A stretch of 64,000 bases of DNA from Nitrosarchaeum sp. GTDB taxonomy: Archaea > Thermoproteota > Nitrososphaeria > Nitrososphaerales > Nitrosopumilaceae. Where the stretch lies: NCBI RefSeq assembly GCF_035968265.1, contig NZ_JAVYIM010000004.1:1-64000 (forward strand), written 5' to 3'. Shown in pieces: positions 34,649-42,699 of the stretch. The notes under the pieces are model-generated. The model did not search any database and had not been told where the DNA came from. It worked only from the letters and a program-made list of their open reading frames with translations. Positions within the stretch are counted from its first letter, which is position 1. Each line of letters begins with the position of its first letter. Made by a program: the position numbers and the translations under genes.

Positions 34649-35095
34649 TCATTTTGATTTTAATCCAGAGATTCCACCTAGACCATTCATTGTAGGTTGT
34701 GGTATAGGTTCGGGAGCATATTTCTTGGTAAAGTTTTCAAGTGACCACGCCATAGGTACATTTGTTATTTGTTTTAGATACTCTAATCTTACCGCGCTAA
34801 TTTCTTTTCTAATCTGTAATTGTAACTTGATATCATTTTTTACAGTATGATCCTCTAACATATCAGTAAGCTTCATCAAATCTGATTTCAATCCCTCTAA
34901 TGTTTCTCGTACAATATGAGCGATGTCCTTTTCTGCCAAATCCGATAACCACTTTGCACTACTGTCGCGGATTTTCTTTACTGTACGATATACCGTTGAT
35001 TCTGAGATGTTTAGTTTATCTGCTATCTTTTGTTGGCTGTATCCGCATAACAATAGCTCTTCGATCTCTGCTCTTCTCCTTGTCTTCGCCTTCAT
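34649..35095 (-). CDS. HTH DNA-binding protein, possibly terminase-small-subunit-like
   Basis: 148 residues. Residues 8-42 form a clear helix-turn-helix (ELLLCGYSQQKIADKLNISESTVYRTVKK), followed by a long helical region. The layout resembles small terminase subunits and resolvase-type HTH proteins of phages. No large terminase is present in the element, so a packaging role is not supported; a regulator or replication factor is equally possible. Confidence 0.7.
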   Translation of the reverse strand: MKAKTRRRAEIEELLLCGYSQQKIADKLNISESTVYRTVKKIRDSSAKWLSDLAEKDIAHIVRETLEGLKSDLMKLTDMLEDHTVKNDIKLQLQIRKEISAVRLEYLKQITNVPMAWSLENFTKKYAPEPIPQPTMNGLGGISGLKSK

Positions 35096-35258
35096 TTTTT
35101 GTGCCTAAAATGATTAGGTCATTATCCTTTAATAGTATATTTTTAGTTCCAGATTCGATTATGATATTAATTTGGTTATTTGTAATAATTGAACATACTG
35201 AGGATATTCCGTGACACTCTGGGATAACTTTAATTCAAAATGCTAACAAGATATTGAA

Positions 35259-35936
35259 GTGACTAATGTAAATCGAAAAGGAGTCATGATTGCAATCATA
35301 ATGATTGTGGGAATATTTTCTTTTAGCGGACTAGTAGCTTGGTATGCTATATCCAATCCCGATGTTAGAATTGGCAATACTGAAAATCTATCCGAAGATT
35401 CTAATCTTGAAACTAAAACAGTTGTAAATTCTGATTTTGAAACTAAAAAACAATTTGTTTTAGATAATTTGGCACAGCTTGAACAAGACTTTACAGTACA
35501 ATTTGACAAAGATCTTACTTCAAAACAAGAGAACGATGCAATATTTCACACATACAAAATTATTCACAAGACAGACGGTTGGATTGGAGATTTGACATTT
35601 TACTACGGTAAACCTACTAGTGGTTTTCATCCTTCGAAATTTGATAATGTTTTTCAAACAAATGTCTTTCTGTCAACTGAAAATGGAATTAAACCAACCA
35701 CACATTCATTGTCTGTTGTAAAAAATATTCTCTTTGTTTTGATTCCAGTTTGGACTTATGCTGATTTTGGGGAGAATGAATCTGGATGGATTGATAATGT
35801 AATTAAAAATTCCCCAGTTAATGAGAACGGTGAACGAAGCGAAACCATCAGCTTAGATAAAAAAGAGATACGATTTGATTACAAGCAGAAAGAACTTGGA
35901 TACTATCAACTCATAATTACTGATAAAATAAATTGA
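35259..35936 (+). CDS. Membrane-anchored hypothetical protein, 225 aa
   Basis: GTG start. Residues 9-31 form a signal anchor, followed by a long extracytoplasmic domain, acidic near its start and beta-rich later. No family recognised. It is divergent from the HTH gene and the last gene before the candidate origin. Coding is supported by length and the coherent N-terminal anchor. Confidence 0.68.
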   Translation: MTNVNRKGVMIAIIMIVGIFSFSGLVAWYAISNPDVRIGNTENLSEDSNLETKTVVNSDFETKKQFVLDNLAQLEQDFTVQFDKDLTSKQENDAIFHTYKIIHKTDGWIGDLTFYYGKPTSGFHPSKFDNVFQTNVFLSTENGIKPTTHSLSVVKNILFVLIPVWTYADFGENESGWIDNVIKNSPVNENGERSETISLDKKEIRFDYKQKELGYYQLIITDKIN

Positions 35937-36431
35937 TTTCATATTCTGACATTTCGAGAGCAGTCATCTAACTTCCGTCTATTAATTCTAGAACTAATTT
36001 CTATAAAATTGGGGGGGGAGAGGAGAAGGAAGGAAAAATTGATTTAATGATATAAGTTAATTTCTAAAGTTAGATTTGTTGTTGTAATGATAAAATATTA
36101 AATAATTATTATACTAATGAACACAATTCTCATGTTTATGACTATAATGTTGTTGTTGTAATAATAAAATATATATAGGAGATTATCATAATAATAATGA
36201 CGAGTCAGATCAACACCGAAAACGTTGTATGATAATGAAGTCGAAATAAAAAAATTGGAAGAAACCAATTAAAAAAATAAGTTGATTGTAATTAATCAGT
36301 GGATACTATAAAACACAATATTATATTATTATATTATATTACAGCGTTCAAACTCTGATGTCATTTTTTTAATGTAAGTTCATCTAAATAAAAATAAATT
36401 TAATCATTACAACAACAACATTTTTAAGTCA
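35937..36431. other. AT-rich gene-free region with inverted repeats; candidate replication origin or control region
   Basis: No convincing ORF in 495 bp. A run of eight G at about 36011 heads a purine-rich stretch. TGTTGTTGTAATGATAA (36077-36093) and a close copy at 36148-36170 face an inverted copy at 36401-36420, directly upstream of the zinc-finger gene. Between them lie several TATA-like and ATTATATT runs. The layout suits a plasmid origin or a regulated promoter region, but no known initiator gene was recognised beside it. Confidence 0.4.
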
Positions 36432-37199
36432 ATGCTAAAAGCCATACTTATGGCTGAACTCCCTAAATGCAGTTTAGACGGTTGTGAAAAAAATGCTCGT
36501 AGTCGTAAAGGTAGTTACTGCCAAATGCACTACACACGAGAACGAACTCATGGTGATGTGAATGTCAATCTTTACGCAGATAGAGGACAAAAATGGGAAC
36601 TCCCTGATGGGATAATAATTCGTGAAGCCAAAAAAATTGAAAATCTCAAAATCATTATTGAACGAATTAAAAACACACGATTACTTGGCTATAACAAAGA
36701 TGGTAATGATACATTAGACATTATTGAAAAAGTGTTAGATGATTATCATGGAACATACAAAAATGGTGAAGTAAAAAGAGGTAAGAAAACTTTGACATTT
36801 GCAAAGTATGTTAATGCTCTTGAAAATTCTAATCGGGGATTTGAACATGGTTTGATTACTCTAGAACAATCAAAATTAATTTCAAAAGTAGTATCCGAAT
36901 TAAAGAATAATGAGGAGGTTAAATTTTTGGATATTTGTACAAGTCAAGAAATTGAGTCTTTTGATATGGAATGGTTAATCAATCTCTTTGCTCAGCATCC
37001 TATAATTGGAATTACCTTCAACCCTGAAGCAATAACAGTGAAGTTTACTCAAGATATTAAGTGGTTTTATGAATTAGCATCTAAAAGAAATAAACCTATT
37101 TTTACTCAAAGGAGTGATGCTTTAGAACTTGGTTTGCACAAAGACAGAATATCTGAATACATGGCATATGCATCAAAATTAGAAAATACTCCTAAATAA
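36432..37199 (+). CDS. Zinc-finger-like hypothetical protein of the element, 255 aa
   Basis: The N-terminus carries C-x4-C...C-x2-H (CSLDGC, then YCQMHYTRERTHGD), resembling short zinc fingers found in phage and mobile-element proteins. The remaining 200 residues are mainly helical and not recognised. Start is ATG 36432 or ATG 36450 (MAELPKC). It lies right after the repeat-bearing region, so it is the best candidate in the element for a DNA-binding replication or regulatory protein (inference). Confidence 0.65.
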   Translation: MLKAILMAELPKCSLDGCEKNARSRKGSYCQMHYTRERTHGDVNVNLYADRGQKWELPDGIIIREAKKIENLKIIIERIKNTRLLGYNKDGNDTLDIIEKVLDDYHGTYKNGEVKRGKKTLTFAKYVNALENSNRGFEHGLITLEQSKLISKVVSELKNNEEVKFLDICTSQEIESFDMEWLINLFAQHPIIGITFNPEAITVKFTQDIKWFYELASKRNKPIFTQRSDALELGLHKDRISEYMAYASKLENTPK

Positions 37200-37323
37200 C
37201 TAATGTGATGTTAATTTCAAATAACAATTAAAGTCGCTTAAGATCCAAATAATGCCTTTGTAAAATCTGGATCACAGTTATCTTTAATCCCCTTATCTAA
37301 TCCTTATTTTCTAATGACATTTT

Positions 37324-37572
37324 TTATCTATCTTCTCTTTTCTTTTTGTGTATCCCGTGCAATCTTTTTTGATGCTCATCACATAAGATCATAAAATTTT
37401 CAGCGTCATCTATTCCTCCATCGCTTAGTGGAATTATGTGATGCAGTGTAAGATTTTCTGTGGTTCCACACTCCGCACATTTTCCGCCACATGCTTTGAT
37501 AATTGCACGTTTACTTGGTTTCTTTCGATTTACCATACTTGTTTTATTATTGGATTCCAGATTTTTATCCAT
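37324..37572 (-). CDS. HNH endonuclease
   Basis: 82 residues. A CAEC knuckle, the core LHHIIPLSDGG, the Asn in AENFMILC and a final DEH form a complete HNH beta-beta-alpha metal site with zinc knuckles. Small stand-alone HNH nucleases are common in phages and mobile elements, cutting DNA as packaging, restriction or homing enzymes. It overlaps the 3' end of the integrase C-terminal fragment by 43 bases in another frame. Confidence 0.88.
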   Translation of the reverse strand: MDKNLESNNKTSMVNRKKPSKRAIIKACGGKCAECGTTENLTLHHIIPLSDGGIDDAENFMILCDEHQKRLHGIHKKKREDR

Positions 37573-38372
37573 TTTCTCTTATGTTCACTCATCATGGGTA
37601 AAAAATAATGACGCTGTGATACATTCCCACGTCTTCCTTGCATAAATTCCGCAAGCAAAGGATCTATCTTTGTGGCGTTAATGGTATAGTTTAGCTTTCT
37701 AAGATACCTAATCTCACATCCCAAATGCTTTGAATGCAGGTTCTTTGTAATCCGTGAGGAACTTACTTTGTCATTAATTCTATCATGAAGAAGCGGATGG
37801 CAGTATACTGCGTTTGTTTTCTTTGTTGCCCTATCCCAAAACAATTCCATTACCCCATCACGGCATAACTTATCATGATTGTTAAATGCCTCTTTTGCTT
37901 CTGTAGTCCTAAGCCCTGATACCAATACAAACAATGCAAACGTCTTGTACTTTTGCGGTAATGTGTTAATATTTTTTAAAACGGCGTCTATTGTAATCTT
38001 GTTTGATATTTCATAATTGTTTGACTTTACATTTAATCGCCATTTGATTTCTTTTTTCTTTAACCATCTAAGTAAAATCTCATGAAAGTCTGTATTGTTT
38101 TTAATATCTAGGAATCTAGTTAGATTTGCAATGCCCTTTAGCACATCTTGTCTTGTTCGTGACGGGCTCATTGAGACTAGTTCATCACTAAATGCCAAGT
38201 GTTGATACTTTTTTGCCCACTTGAAACAATATTTTGCGTGTAGCGTACTTTTGTTATTTAGTAGCCATTTCCTAAAGTCCTCCCAATCTAACTCTCTGAT
38301 ACACTGCCCATACTGCCCTACTACCTCCGTATAATAGAGCGAACCATAGGAGTTACCCCTTGGTAACTCCAA
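37530..38372 (-). CDS. intC: Integrase, C-terminal catalytic fragment (split by integration)
   Basis: Archaeal tyrosine recombinase core of 280 residues. Arg155 (SGLRTTEA), Lys184/185, the IRYLRK box with Arg222/225, and Tyr256 (RHYF) are the likely catalytic set. The frame is open leftward through the att core (LGWAPTPRPNAYE) exactly as in intN, so the TTG given as start is probably an internal Leu of the intact 365-codon gene. In this integrated state the fragment has no evident promoter of its own. Confidence 0.9.
   Translation of the reverse strand: MELPRGNSYGSLYYTEVVGQYGQCIRELDWEDFRKWLLNNKSTLHAKYCFKWAKKYQHLAFSDELVSMSPSRTRQDVLKGIANLTRFLDIKNNTDFHEILLRWLKKKEIKWRLNVKSNNYEISNKITIDAVLKNINTLPQKYKTFALFVLVSGLRTTEAKEAFNNHDKLCRDGVMELFWDRATKKTNAVYCHPLLHDRINDKVSSSRITKNLHSKHLGCEIRYLRKLNYTINATKIDPLLAEFMQGRRGNVSQRHYFLPMMSEHKRKWIKIWNPIIKQVW
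38349..38370. repeat. Inverted repeat next to attR
   Basis: GGAGTTACC and GGTAACTCC form a 9-bp perfect stem with a 4-base spacer, ending 2 bp from the att core inside the element. It may be an integrase-binding site; the GTTAC/GTAAC halves also occur near attL. Confidence 0.6.
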
Positions 38373-38415
38373 CTCGTAAGCGTTAGGTCGTGGGGTCGGA
38401 GCCCACCCGAGGCTT
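38373..38415 (+). repeat. attR: 43-bp direct repeat, remnant 3' part of tRNA-Thr
   Basis: Exact copy of 25178-25220. It is not preceded by a tRNA 5' half, so it is only the displaced 3' end of the original gene and marks the right border of the element. Confidence 0.97.
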
Positions 38416-38455
38416 ATTTCATAATAATTTCTAAAATTTTCTATTTTTTAATATT

Positions 38456-38533
38456 TTATTCATCAAGTGTTTCAATATCTGTTTCTAATTCTTTTCCCAA
38501 TCCTTTCCACCACTGTGTTGTTTCATTTGTCAT
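38456..38533 (-). CDS. Possible 25-residue acidic peptide
   Basis: ATG 38533 to TAA 38456 gives a charged, Trp-containing peptide (MTNETTQWWKGLGKELE...). It lies in a 196-bp gap that holds nothing else. Composition is protein-like, but the length allows chance. No family recognised. Confidence 0.3.
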   Translation of the reverse strand: MTNETTQWWKGLGKELETDIETLDE

Positions 38534-38611
38534 TTGCCCTCATAATTGCTTTTAATTCTCCTTTATAGATCTGTCGGTTGATTTAACATTGATCAACACT
38601 ATCTAATAGTT

Positions 38612-38809
38612 TTAAACAGAATTATTTTGTTTTTGTCTTAATTTTTTACGATAAATTATAATTGCTAGTGCCCCAGCAGCACAACCAAAAAATACCGGCC
38701 ATCGCAATTCGTTTCCAATCATACCTATAGAAGAATAAATCGTCCCACCAATTAATCCAAATCCGATCAGTTCAAGAATTTTTATCATTATTTTTCTATT
38801 ATATCCCAA
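38612..38809 (-). CDS. Small two-span membrane protein, 65 aa
   Basis: Two hydrophobic segments (ILELIGFGLIGGTIYSSIGM and WPVFFGCAAGALAIIIY) and a Lys/Arg-rich C-terminus that would stay in the cytoplasm. The start may be the later ATG at 38788 (MIKILEL). Divergent from another small two-span gene 40 bp away. No family recognised. Confidence 0.65.
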   Translation of the reverse strand: MGYNRKIMIKILELIGFGLIGGTIYSSIGMIGNELRWPVFFGCAAGALAIIIYRKKLRQKQNNSV

Positions 38810-38850
38810 TTAAATCAAAAAGATATATGGTTTTGTAAATCATACTGTAT

Positions 38851-39063
38851 ATGGACAAATATCTCTTGGTTGTTATGATATTTTTAATTGTCACAATTCC
38901 TATAGCATTTATCTCACCCACCACTGGTAAAATGTATGACCAACCCCTTATTCCATTATTTTATACTGCAATTGCAGGAATATCTATAATTGTAATTTAT
39001 AGCTCATATAAAGAAAGAAAGCAAAAACAAAAAGATAAGTTAAATCGAAGATCTAAAAAATAA
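38851..39063 (+). CDS. Small two-span membrane protein, 70 aa
   Basis: Two spans (residues about 4-22 and 32-51) joined by a short loop, then a very basic tail (KERKQKQKDKLNRRSKK). A TATA-like run lies upstream near 38822. Its stop is two bases from the convergent winged-helix gene. No family recognised. Confidence 0.65.
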   Translation: MDKYLLVVMIFLIVTIPIAFISPTTGKMYDQPLIPLFYTAIAGISIIVIYSSYKERKQKQKDKLNRRSKK

Positions 39064-39065
39064 AC

Positions 39066-39347
39066 TTAAAGTTCTAATCCAAAGGATTCTGCAATACCTG
39101 CAAACTTTGCGTAAGATTCCAAGTACTGTCTTCCTTTTTCAGTTATTACAAATGTATTCTTATTATCGAATTCTATCTTATTGATTAATCCAGAACCTGT
39201 TAGATTTTCTAAGAATTTTGATAACCTAGAATGTGATAAATTTGCCTTTGTTAGTAACGATGTTGTTTTAATACCCTCTTGACCAGATTGCTGTGTGACC
39301 GTTAAAAGGTCGGCTACTATCTGCATGCTTGTCCTATAGGAAACCAT
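39066..39347 (-). CDS. Winged-helix transcriptional regulator
   Basis: 93-residue single-domain wHTH of the type common in this archaeal group. The helix-turn-helix covers TTSLLTKANLSHSRLSKFLENLTGSGLI and the wing NTFVITEKGRQYLE. Ligand unknown. A paralogue with the same plan lies at 45672. It is divergent from the gene at 39433, with an 85-bp gap that may hold its target. Confidence 0.82.
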   Translation of the reverse strand: MVSYRTSMQIVADLLTVTQQSGQEGIKTTSLLTKANLSHSRLSKFLENLTGSGLINKIEFDNKNTFVITEKGRQYLESYAKFAGIAESFGLEL

Positions 39348-39432
39348 ATGGTTATAGGTATAAAACCGAGATATAAGGGTATTACCATTAATTCAGATCA
39401 GATAAATACGCTCTAATCTGCTTTTTGTTATA

Positions 39433-40008
39433 TTGACATCTATTCCATGGTTTGATAATTTTATGGGTGTAGCCTATCGTTATTATGATCTCAGAATGAA
39501 TATTGTTCCTTTATTTAGTGATAGAAAAGAAGCTTCGACTATTTGGCATGATACCATACATTGGTGGTTAGATTCAACGATCAAGATTAGATTTGTTGAG
39601 ATCGATGATGAATACTGGATAATTATTGGTTCAGATTCTCAACACCCAGAATCAAACATGTCTTTTTTTAAAGTATTACAAAAATCAGAAAATTATGAAC
39701 GATTCAAGAAGGGACATGGTGGTGAAGCATATTTGAGATTAGGAATTTACACAAAAAAATCTCGTGAGGATGTAAAAAATGACGCGTTATGTGATTGTGG
39801 ACACGCAGCAGAAGATCATGATGAAGGTGACGGTGATGTATGCTTATACAACGATTGTAATTGTAAAACATTTTCAAGTTTTCAGGTAAATCTACTAAAA
39901 AGAAAAAAAACAATCACTGATATTGTATTTCTTGAAGAAAAAGATGTCAAAGAAGATCCACTTGCTTGGAATTGCCTTTATGTTAACAAATATTCAAAAT
40001 CAGACTAG
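39433..40008 (+). CDS. Hypothetical protein with Cys/His/Asp-rich metal loop
   Basis: 191 residues from a TTG start. The second half contains CDCGHAAEDHDEGDGD followed by CLYNDCNC, a likely metal-binding loop with Cys, His and Asp ligands. The first half is Trp/Tyr-rich and unrecognised. The stop overlaps that of the convergent zinc-ribbon gene. Function unknown. Confidence 0.68.
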   Translation: MTSIPWFDNFMGVAYRYYDLRMNIVPLFSDRKEASTIWHDTIHWWLDSTIKIRFVEIDDEYWIIIGSDSQHPESNMSFFKVLQKSENYERFKKGHGGEAYLRLGIYTKKSREDVKNDALCDCGHAAEDHDEGDGDVCLYNDCNCKTFSSFQVNLLKRKKTITDIVFLEEKDVKEDPLAWNCLYVNKYSKSD

Positions 40009-40172
40009 TCTTTTTCCTTATTTACTCGAACATGATCTCCTGGATAATGTTTATCGATCTTTTTTGAATAACAATCACCGCAAATAGGACCTTTAATTCC
40101 CCATTCTTCCATGGGGTTAAAACGTAAAGATATTTTGCTATTGCAAATTGTACATTTTTCTTTGGTTCCCAA
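40005..40172 (-). CDS. Small zinc-ribbon protein, 55 aa
   Basis: TTG 40172 to TAG 40005. CTIC near residue 7 and CGDC near residue 31 make a classic two-knuckle zinc ribbon, with an EEWGIKG stretch between. The tail is charged. Convergent with the gene to its left, stops overlapping. No ATG is available in frame before the first knuckle, so TTG is the probable start. Confidence 0.65.
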   Translation of the reverse strand: MGTKEKCTICNSKISLRFNPMEEWGIKGPICGDCYSKKIDKHYPGDHVRVNKEKD

Positions 40173-40331
40173 ATCAATTACGCTCTCTTTGATCTATATA
40201 AAAAAGATTATGGAATCTATTTGAAAAATCATGTTAAATAATACTGGTTTATATGAATTCTAGGTAGGTAGTCTGACCAGTGTAAACCTCCTGCAAATTT
40301 TTACTTGGTTAGACTTCTACCTTTTAAAAAT

Positions 40332-42083
40332 CTAAAACAAGTTATTTGCAAGTTTTTTCAAGGCTAAAATTTCTTCTTCCTCTTGCCTTATTTTTTTATC
40401 TACTACTCTAAGCATTGAATCATTCCATACATGTTGTGAGAAGAAATTATGTTTTGTATTTGCCAACTCTATTTCATCATCCACTACCGTATCTTCTAAA
40501 AATTTAGTCACAACCACATCTGCAATTTTCAGAATTCTAGAATTTAGTTTAAAACTACGAAATATTGGTTCCATCCTTCTCACATCACTCTTGAAATCTC
40601 CTCTAGTTTCTAGGATTTTCTTATGTAAAATTCTAAAATAAACTCCTACATAAAATAAAGTTGCATATCTTTTTGTTTTATGACCACCTTGTTTCCCATA
40701 CTTCAATGTCTTTTTTGCATATTCTTTTACTAGATATGGATATAACAAAATTCTATAATCATCTTTTAGATTATCATTGAATACATCATCGTACTTACTT
40801 CCTCTTGGAAGAAATTGCGCTGGAGAACTATATGCTTCTGTAGGTCTTTGTTCGATTCCAGCAACTAGAGCTTGTATTGCATCTTTTGCAACAATGACTT
40901 TTTTGTGATTATCTGGAAGATATTCATTATATAGAGAATCTCCTTGATATTCTGATTGTTTTGATTTTGATTTTGTATCAAACGATCCTGCTTGAATCTC
41001 ATAAAAATACCCACAATTTTTCAATTGCGATTTAATAGATTTATGAAAATCCATTAATGATACAAGATCTTTTCCTCTAACTGAATTCTGTGAATTTCTA
41101 TATTTTGTAATATTATTCTGTTCTTGCTCATCATCGGCTTTGATTATTGTAACTGTCATAGAACCATCCATGTTTTTTGTTCTCTTTGAATGATCAAGAA
41201 TTGAATTAGAAGTCTGCGCACCATTTACAATTTGTGGCGCATGAAGTTCTATGAGATTATCTCCTAACTCTTCAAAATCACTAACTACAATCGTAATTCC
41301 ATTATTATAATAAAAAAATTTTCCTGGATTGCTTTGAAGTGTTTCTCTCAATCCTTTGTTTACTGTTGTTTTAAATTGCATCCATTGTCTTATGTTTGAT
41401 TCAAACACATAATCTCTGTTTTTGCTAACAAATTCAGTTAATTCTCTTAGTTTTAAAATTCCTAAAATTGTATTCTCATGTCTAAGCATTCTTTCTAATT
41501 TAATAGATGATCTTTTTCCAGCAGCTGGTTTTTTTATTCTCTCCCATAATTTTTGAACAATTTTTTCAATATCTATTATTTCGATTATATCATCTTGATA
41601 CTCTACTTTTTGATCTGTCACATAACAGCATTTTATTTTTAGGTTTTTTTCTTTGATCTTTGTAACCAGCTGAGCTAACTCGGGTCTCATTTTTGAAACG
41701 TCTTTTCCAAGTAAGCGTTTTGCATCTTCTTTGAATTTTGCAATTGCTTCAAATGAATGTGAAGTCCCATACTTTGATTGAAATAGACGAATAGTATTAT
41801 CTGAAAAATCTACTGGTAGGTATGCATCAATACCAAGATCATTTGCACCATCTACAATTGCATCTGCGGCATCATCTTCTGTGGCCTCAAAAACTCGTGT
41901 AAGTACCCATTGAAGAAAATTATTACCTTTTTCTACCTCACTTTTTGAATCTTCTGCATATTCTTGTATGCTTACTCTTACATTTTCTGAAAATCCTTCT
42001 AATGGTAAACTAGAATTTTTGTGAGCTAAAAGTGTATGGGAACCTGGTATGTATTCTAATAAACTATTTCCGTTTTGAGCCAA
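40332..42083 (-). CDS. AIPR-family abortive-infection protein
   Basis: 583 residues. The AIPR core is visible: FFYYNNGITIVV, then APQIVNGAQTSNSI. The N-terminal part has DLGIDAYLP...RLFQSKYG, a D-x(n)-QxK layout that suggests a PD-(D/E)xK-type nuclease. AIPR proteins are linked to phage resistance by abortive infection. TTG start with a TATA-like AAATATATAAC about 25-30 bp upstream, a leaderless pattern. Lies 1.9 kb outside the integrated element. Confidence 0.82.
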   Translation of the reverse strand: MAQNGNSLLEYIPGSHTLLAHKNSSLPLEGFSENVRVSIQEYAEDSKSEVEKGNNFLQWVLTRVFEATEDDAADAIVDGANDLGIDAYLPVDFSDNTIRLFQSKYGTSHSFEAIAKFKEDAKRLLGKDVSKMRPELAQLVTKIKEKNLKIKCCYVTDQKVEYQDDIIEIIDIEKIVQKLWERIKKPAAGKRSSIKLERMLRHENTILGILKLRELTEFVSKNRDYVFESNIRQWMQFKTTVNKGLRETLQSNPGKFFYYNNGITIVVSDFEELGDNLIELHAPQIVNGAQTSNSILDHSKRTKNMDGSMTVTIIKADDEQEQNNITKYRNSQNSVRGKDLVSLMDFHKSIKSQLKNCGYFYEIQAGSFDTKSKSKQSEYQGDSLYNEYLPDNHKKVIVAKDAIQALVAGIEQRPTEAYSSPAQFLPRGSKYDDVFNDNLKDDYRILLYPYLVKEYAKKTLKYGKQGGHKTKRYATLFYVGVYFRILHKKILETRGDFKSDVRRMEPIFRSFKLNSRILKIADVVVTKFLEDTVVDDEIELANTKHNFFSQHVWNDSMLRVVDKKIRQEEEEILALKKLANNLF

Positions 42084-42158
42084 CTGTTATATCAATTATG
42101 TTATATATTTAGAGAATTTGGTAATTACATAATAACTCCGATCAATATGTGATGTAAT

Positions 42159-42575
42159 TTGAAGAAAAAAATAATACCTTTAACCTCCATTTCTGTGATA
42201 ATTATAGTAGTAATTGGCATCGCATTGATGCCTCAAAATGACAATTACATTCAAAACACGGACGATTCAAAATCCATACTCAAAGTAGATGTCATCATGC
42301 CAACAAAAGTCTCCCGTCCTGGATGTGAAAAAACTGATTCTTGTTACATTCCATCAAAAATTTCAATAAAATCTGGCGATTCAGTGACATGGTTAAACGA
42401 AGATGCTGCATTTCATAGTATCACTTCTGGTTATTATGGAAATCAAAGTGGACTTTTTGATAGTGAATATTTAGATCCTGAGGAATCTTTTACATTTATT
42501 TTCGAAAATCCTGGTGTCTATGATTATTTTTGTACATTACATCCCTGGATGAAAGGACAAGTAATTGCTAATTGA
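42159..42575 (+). CDS. Plastocyanin-like blue-copper protein
   Basis: N-terminal signal anchor (residues 5-23), then one cupredoxin domain. Type 1 copper ligands are His86 (AAFHSIT), Cys125, His128 and Met131 (YFCTLHPWM). Two further Cys (56 and 62) may form a disulfide. Ammonia-oxidising archaea use many such proteins for electron transfer outside the membrane. TTG start. Confidence 0.93.
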   Translation: MKKKIIPLTSISVIIIVVIGIALMPQNDNYIQNTDDSKSILKVDVIMPTKVSRPGCEKTDSCYIPSKISIKSGDSVTWLNEDAAFHSITSGYYGNQSGLFDSEYLDPEESFTFIFENPGVYDYFCTLHPWMKGQVIAN

Positions 42576-42582
42576 CAATAAA

Positions 42583-42654
42583 AGGTACCCGAGGGAGTCG
42601 AACCCCCTTGTATAAGCTTTGCAGGCTCACGCATAACCGTTCTGCCAGAGTACC
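42583..42654 (-). tRNA. trnC: tRNA-Cys (GCA)
   Basis: Minus strand: acceptor GGTACTC with GGGTACC (one wobble), discriminator T as usual for Cys, anticodon arm TGAGC-CTGCAAA-GCTTA with anticodon GCA, and T-loop TTCGACT. 72 nt, no intron. It starts just after the cupredoxin gene on the opposite strand. Confidence 0.95.
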
Positions 42655-42699
42655 GTTTTGAAAAACATGAATTGAATAATTAAACTCTTTAGATTAAAA

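Larger units (their letters stand above)
25178..38415. mobile_element. Integrated element in tRNA-Thr with SSV-type split integrase (about 13.2 kb)
   Basis: The borders are two perfect 43-bp direct repeats of the tRNA-Thr 3' part. An integrase N-terminal fragment reads into the left copy and the C-terminal fragment reads out of the right copy in the same frame. Cargo: type I R-M, metal-handling block, ArsR-family regulator, HTH and zinc-ribbon proteins, candidate origin, HNH nuclease. No capsid, packaging ATPase or conjugation gene is visible, so it may be a plasmid-like integrative element. Confidence 0.93.

Noticed and set aside
34649-35095. Evidence that the element is a provirus (terminase small subunit)
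   Set aside because: Only the HTH layout is suggestive. No large terminase, portal or capsid gene is visible between the att sites.
38373-38415. A second functional tRNA-Thr gene
   Set aside because: Only the 3' half is present; preceding bases belong to the element and cannot form the acceptor, D or anticodon 5' strands.
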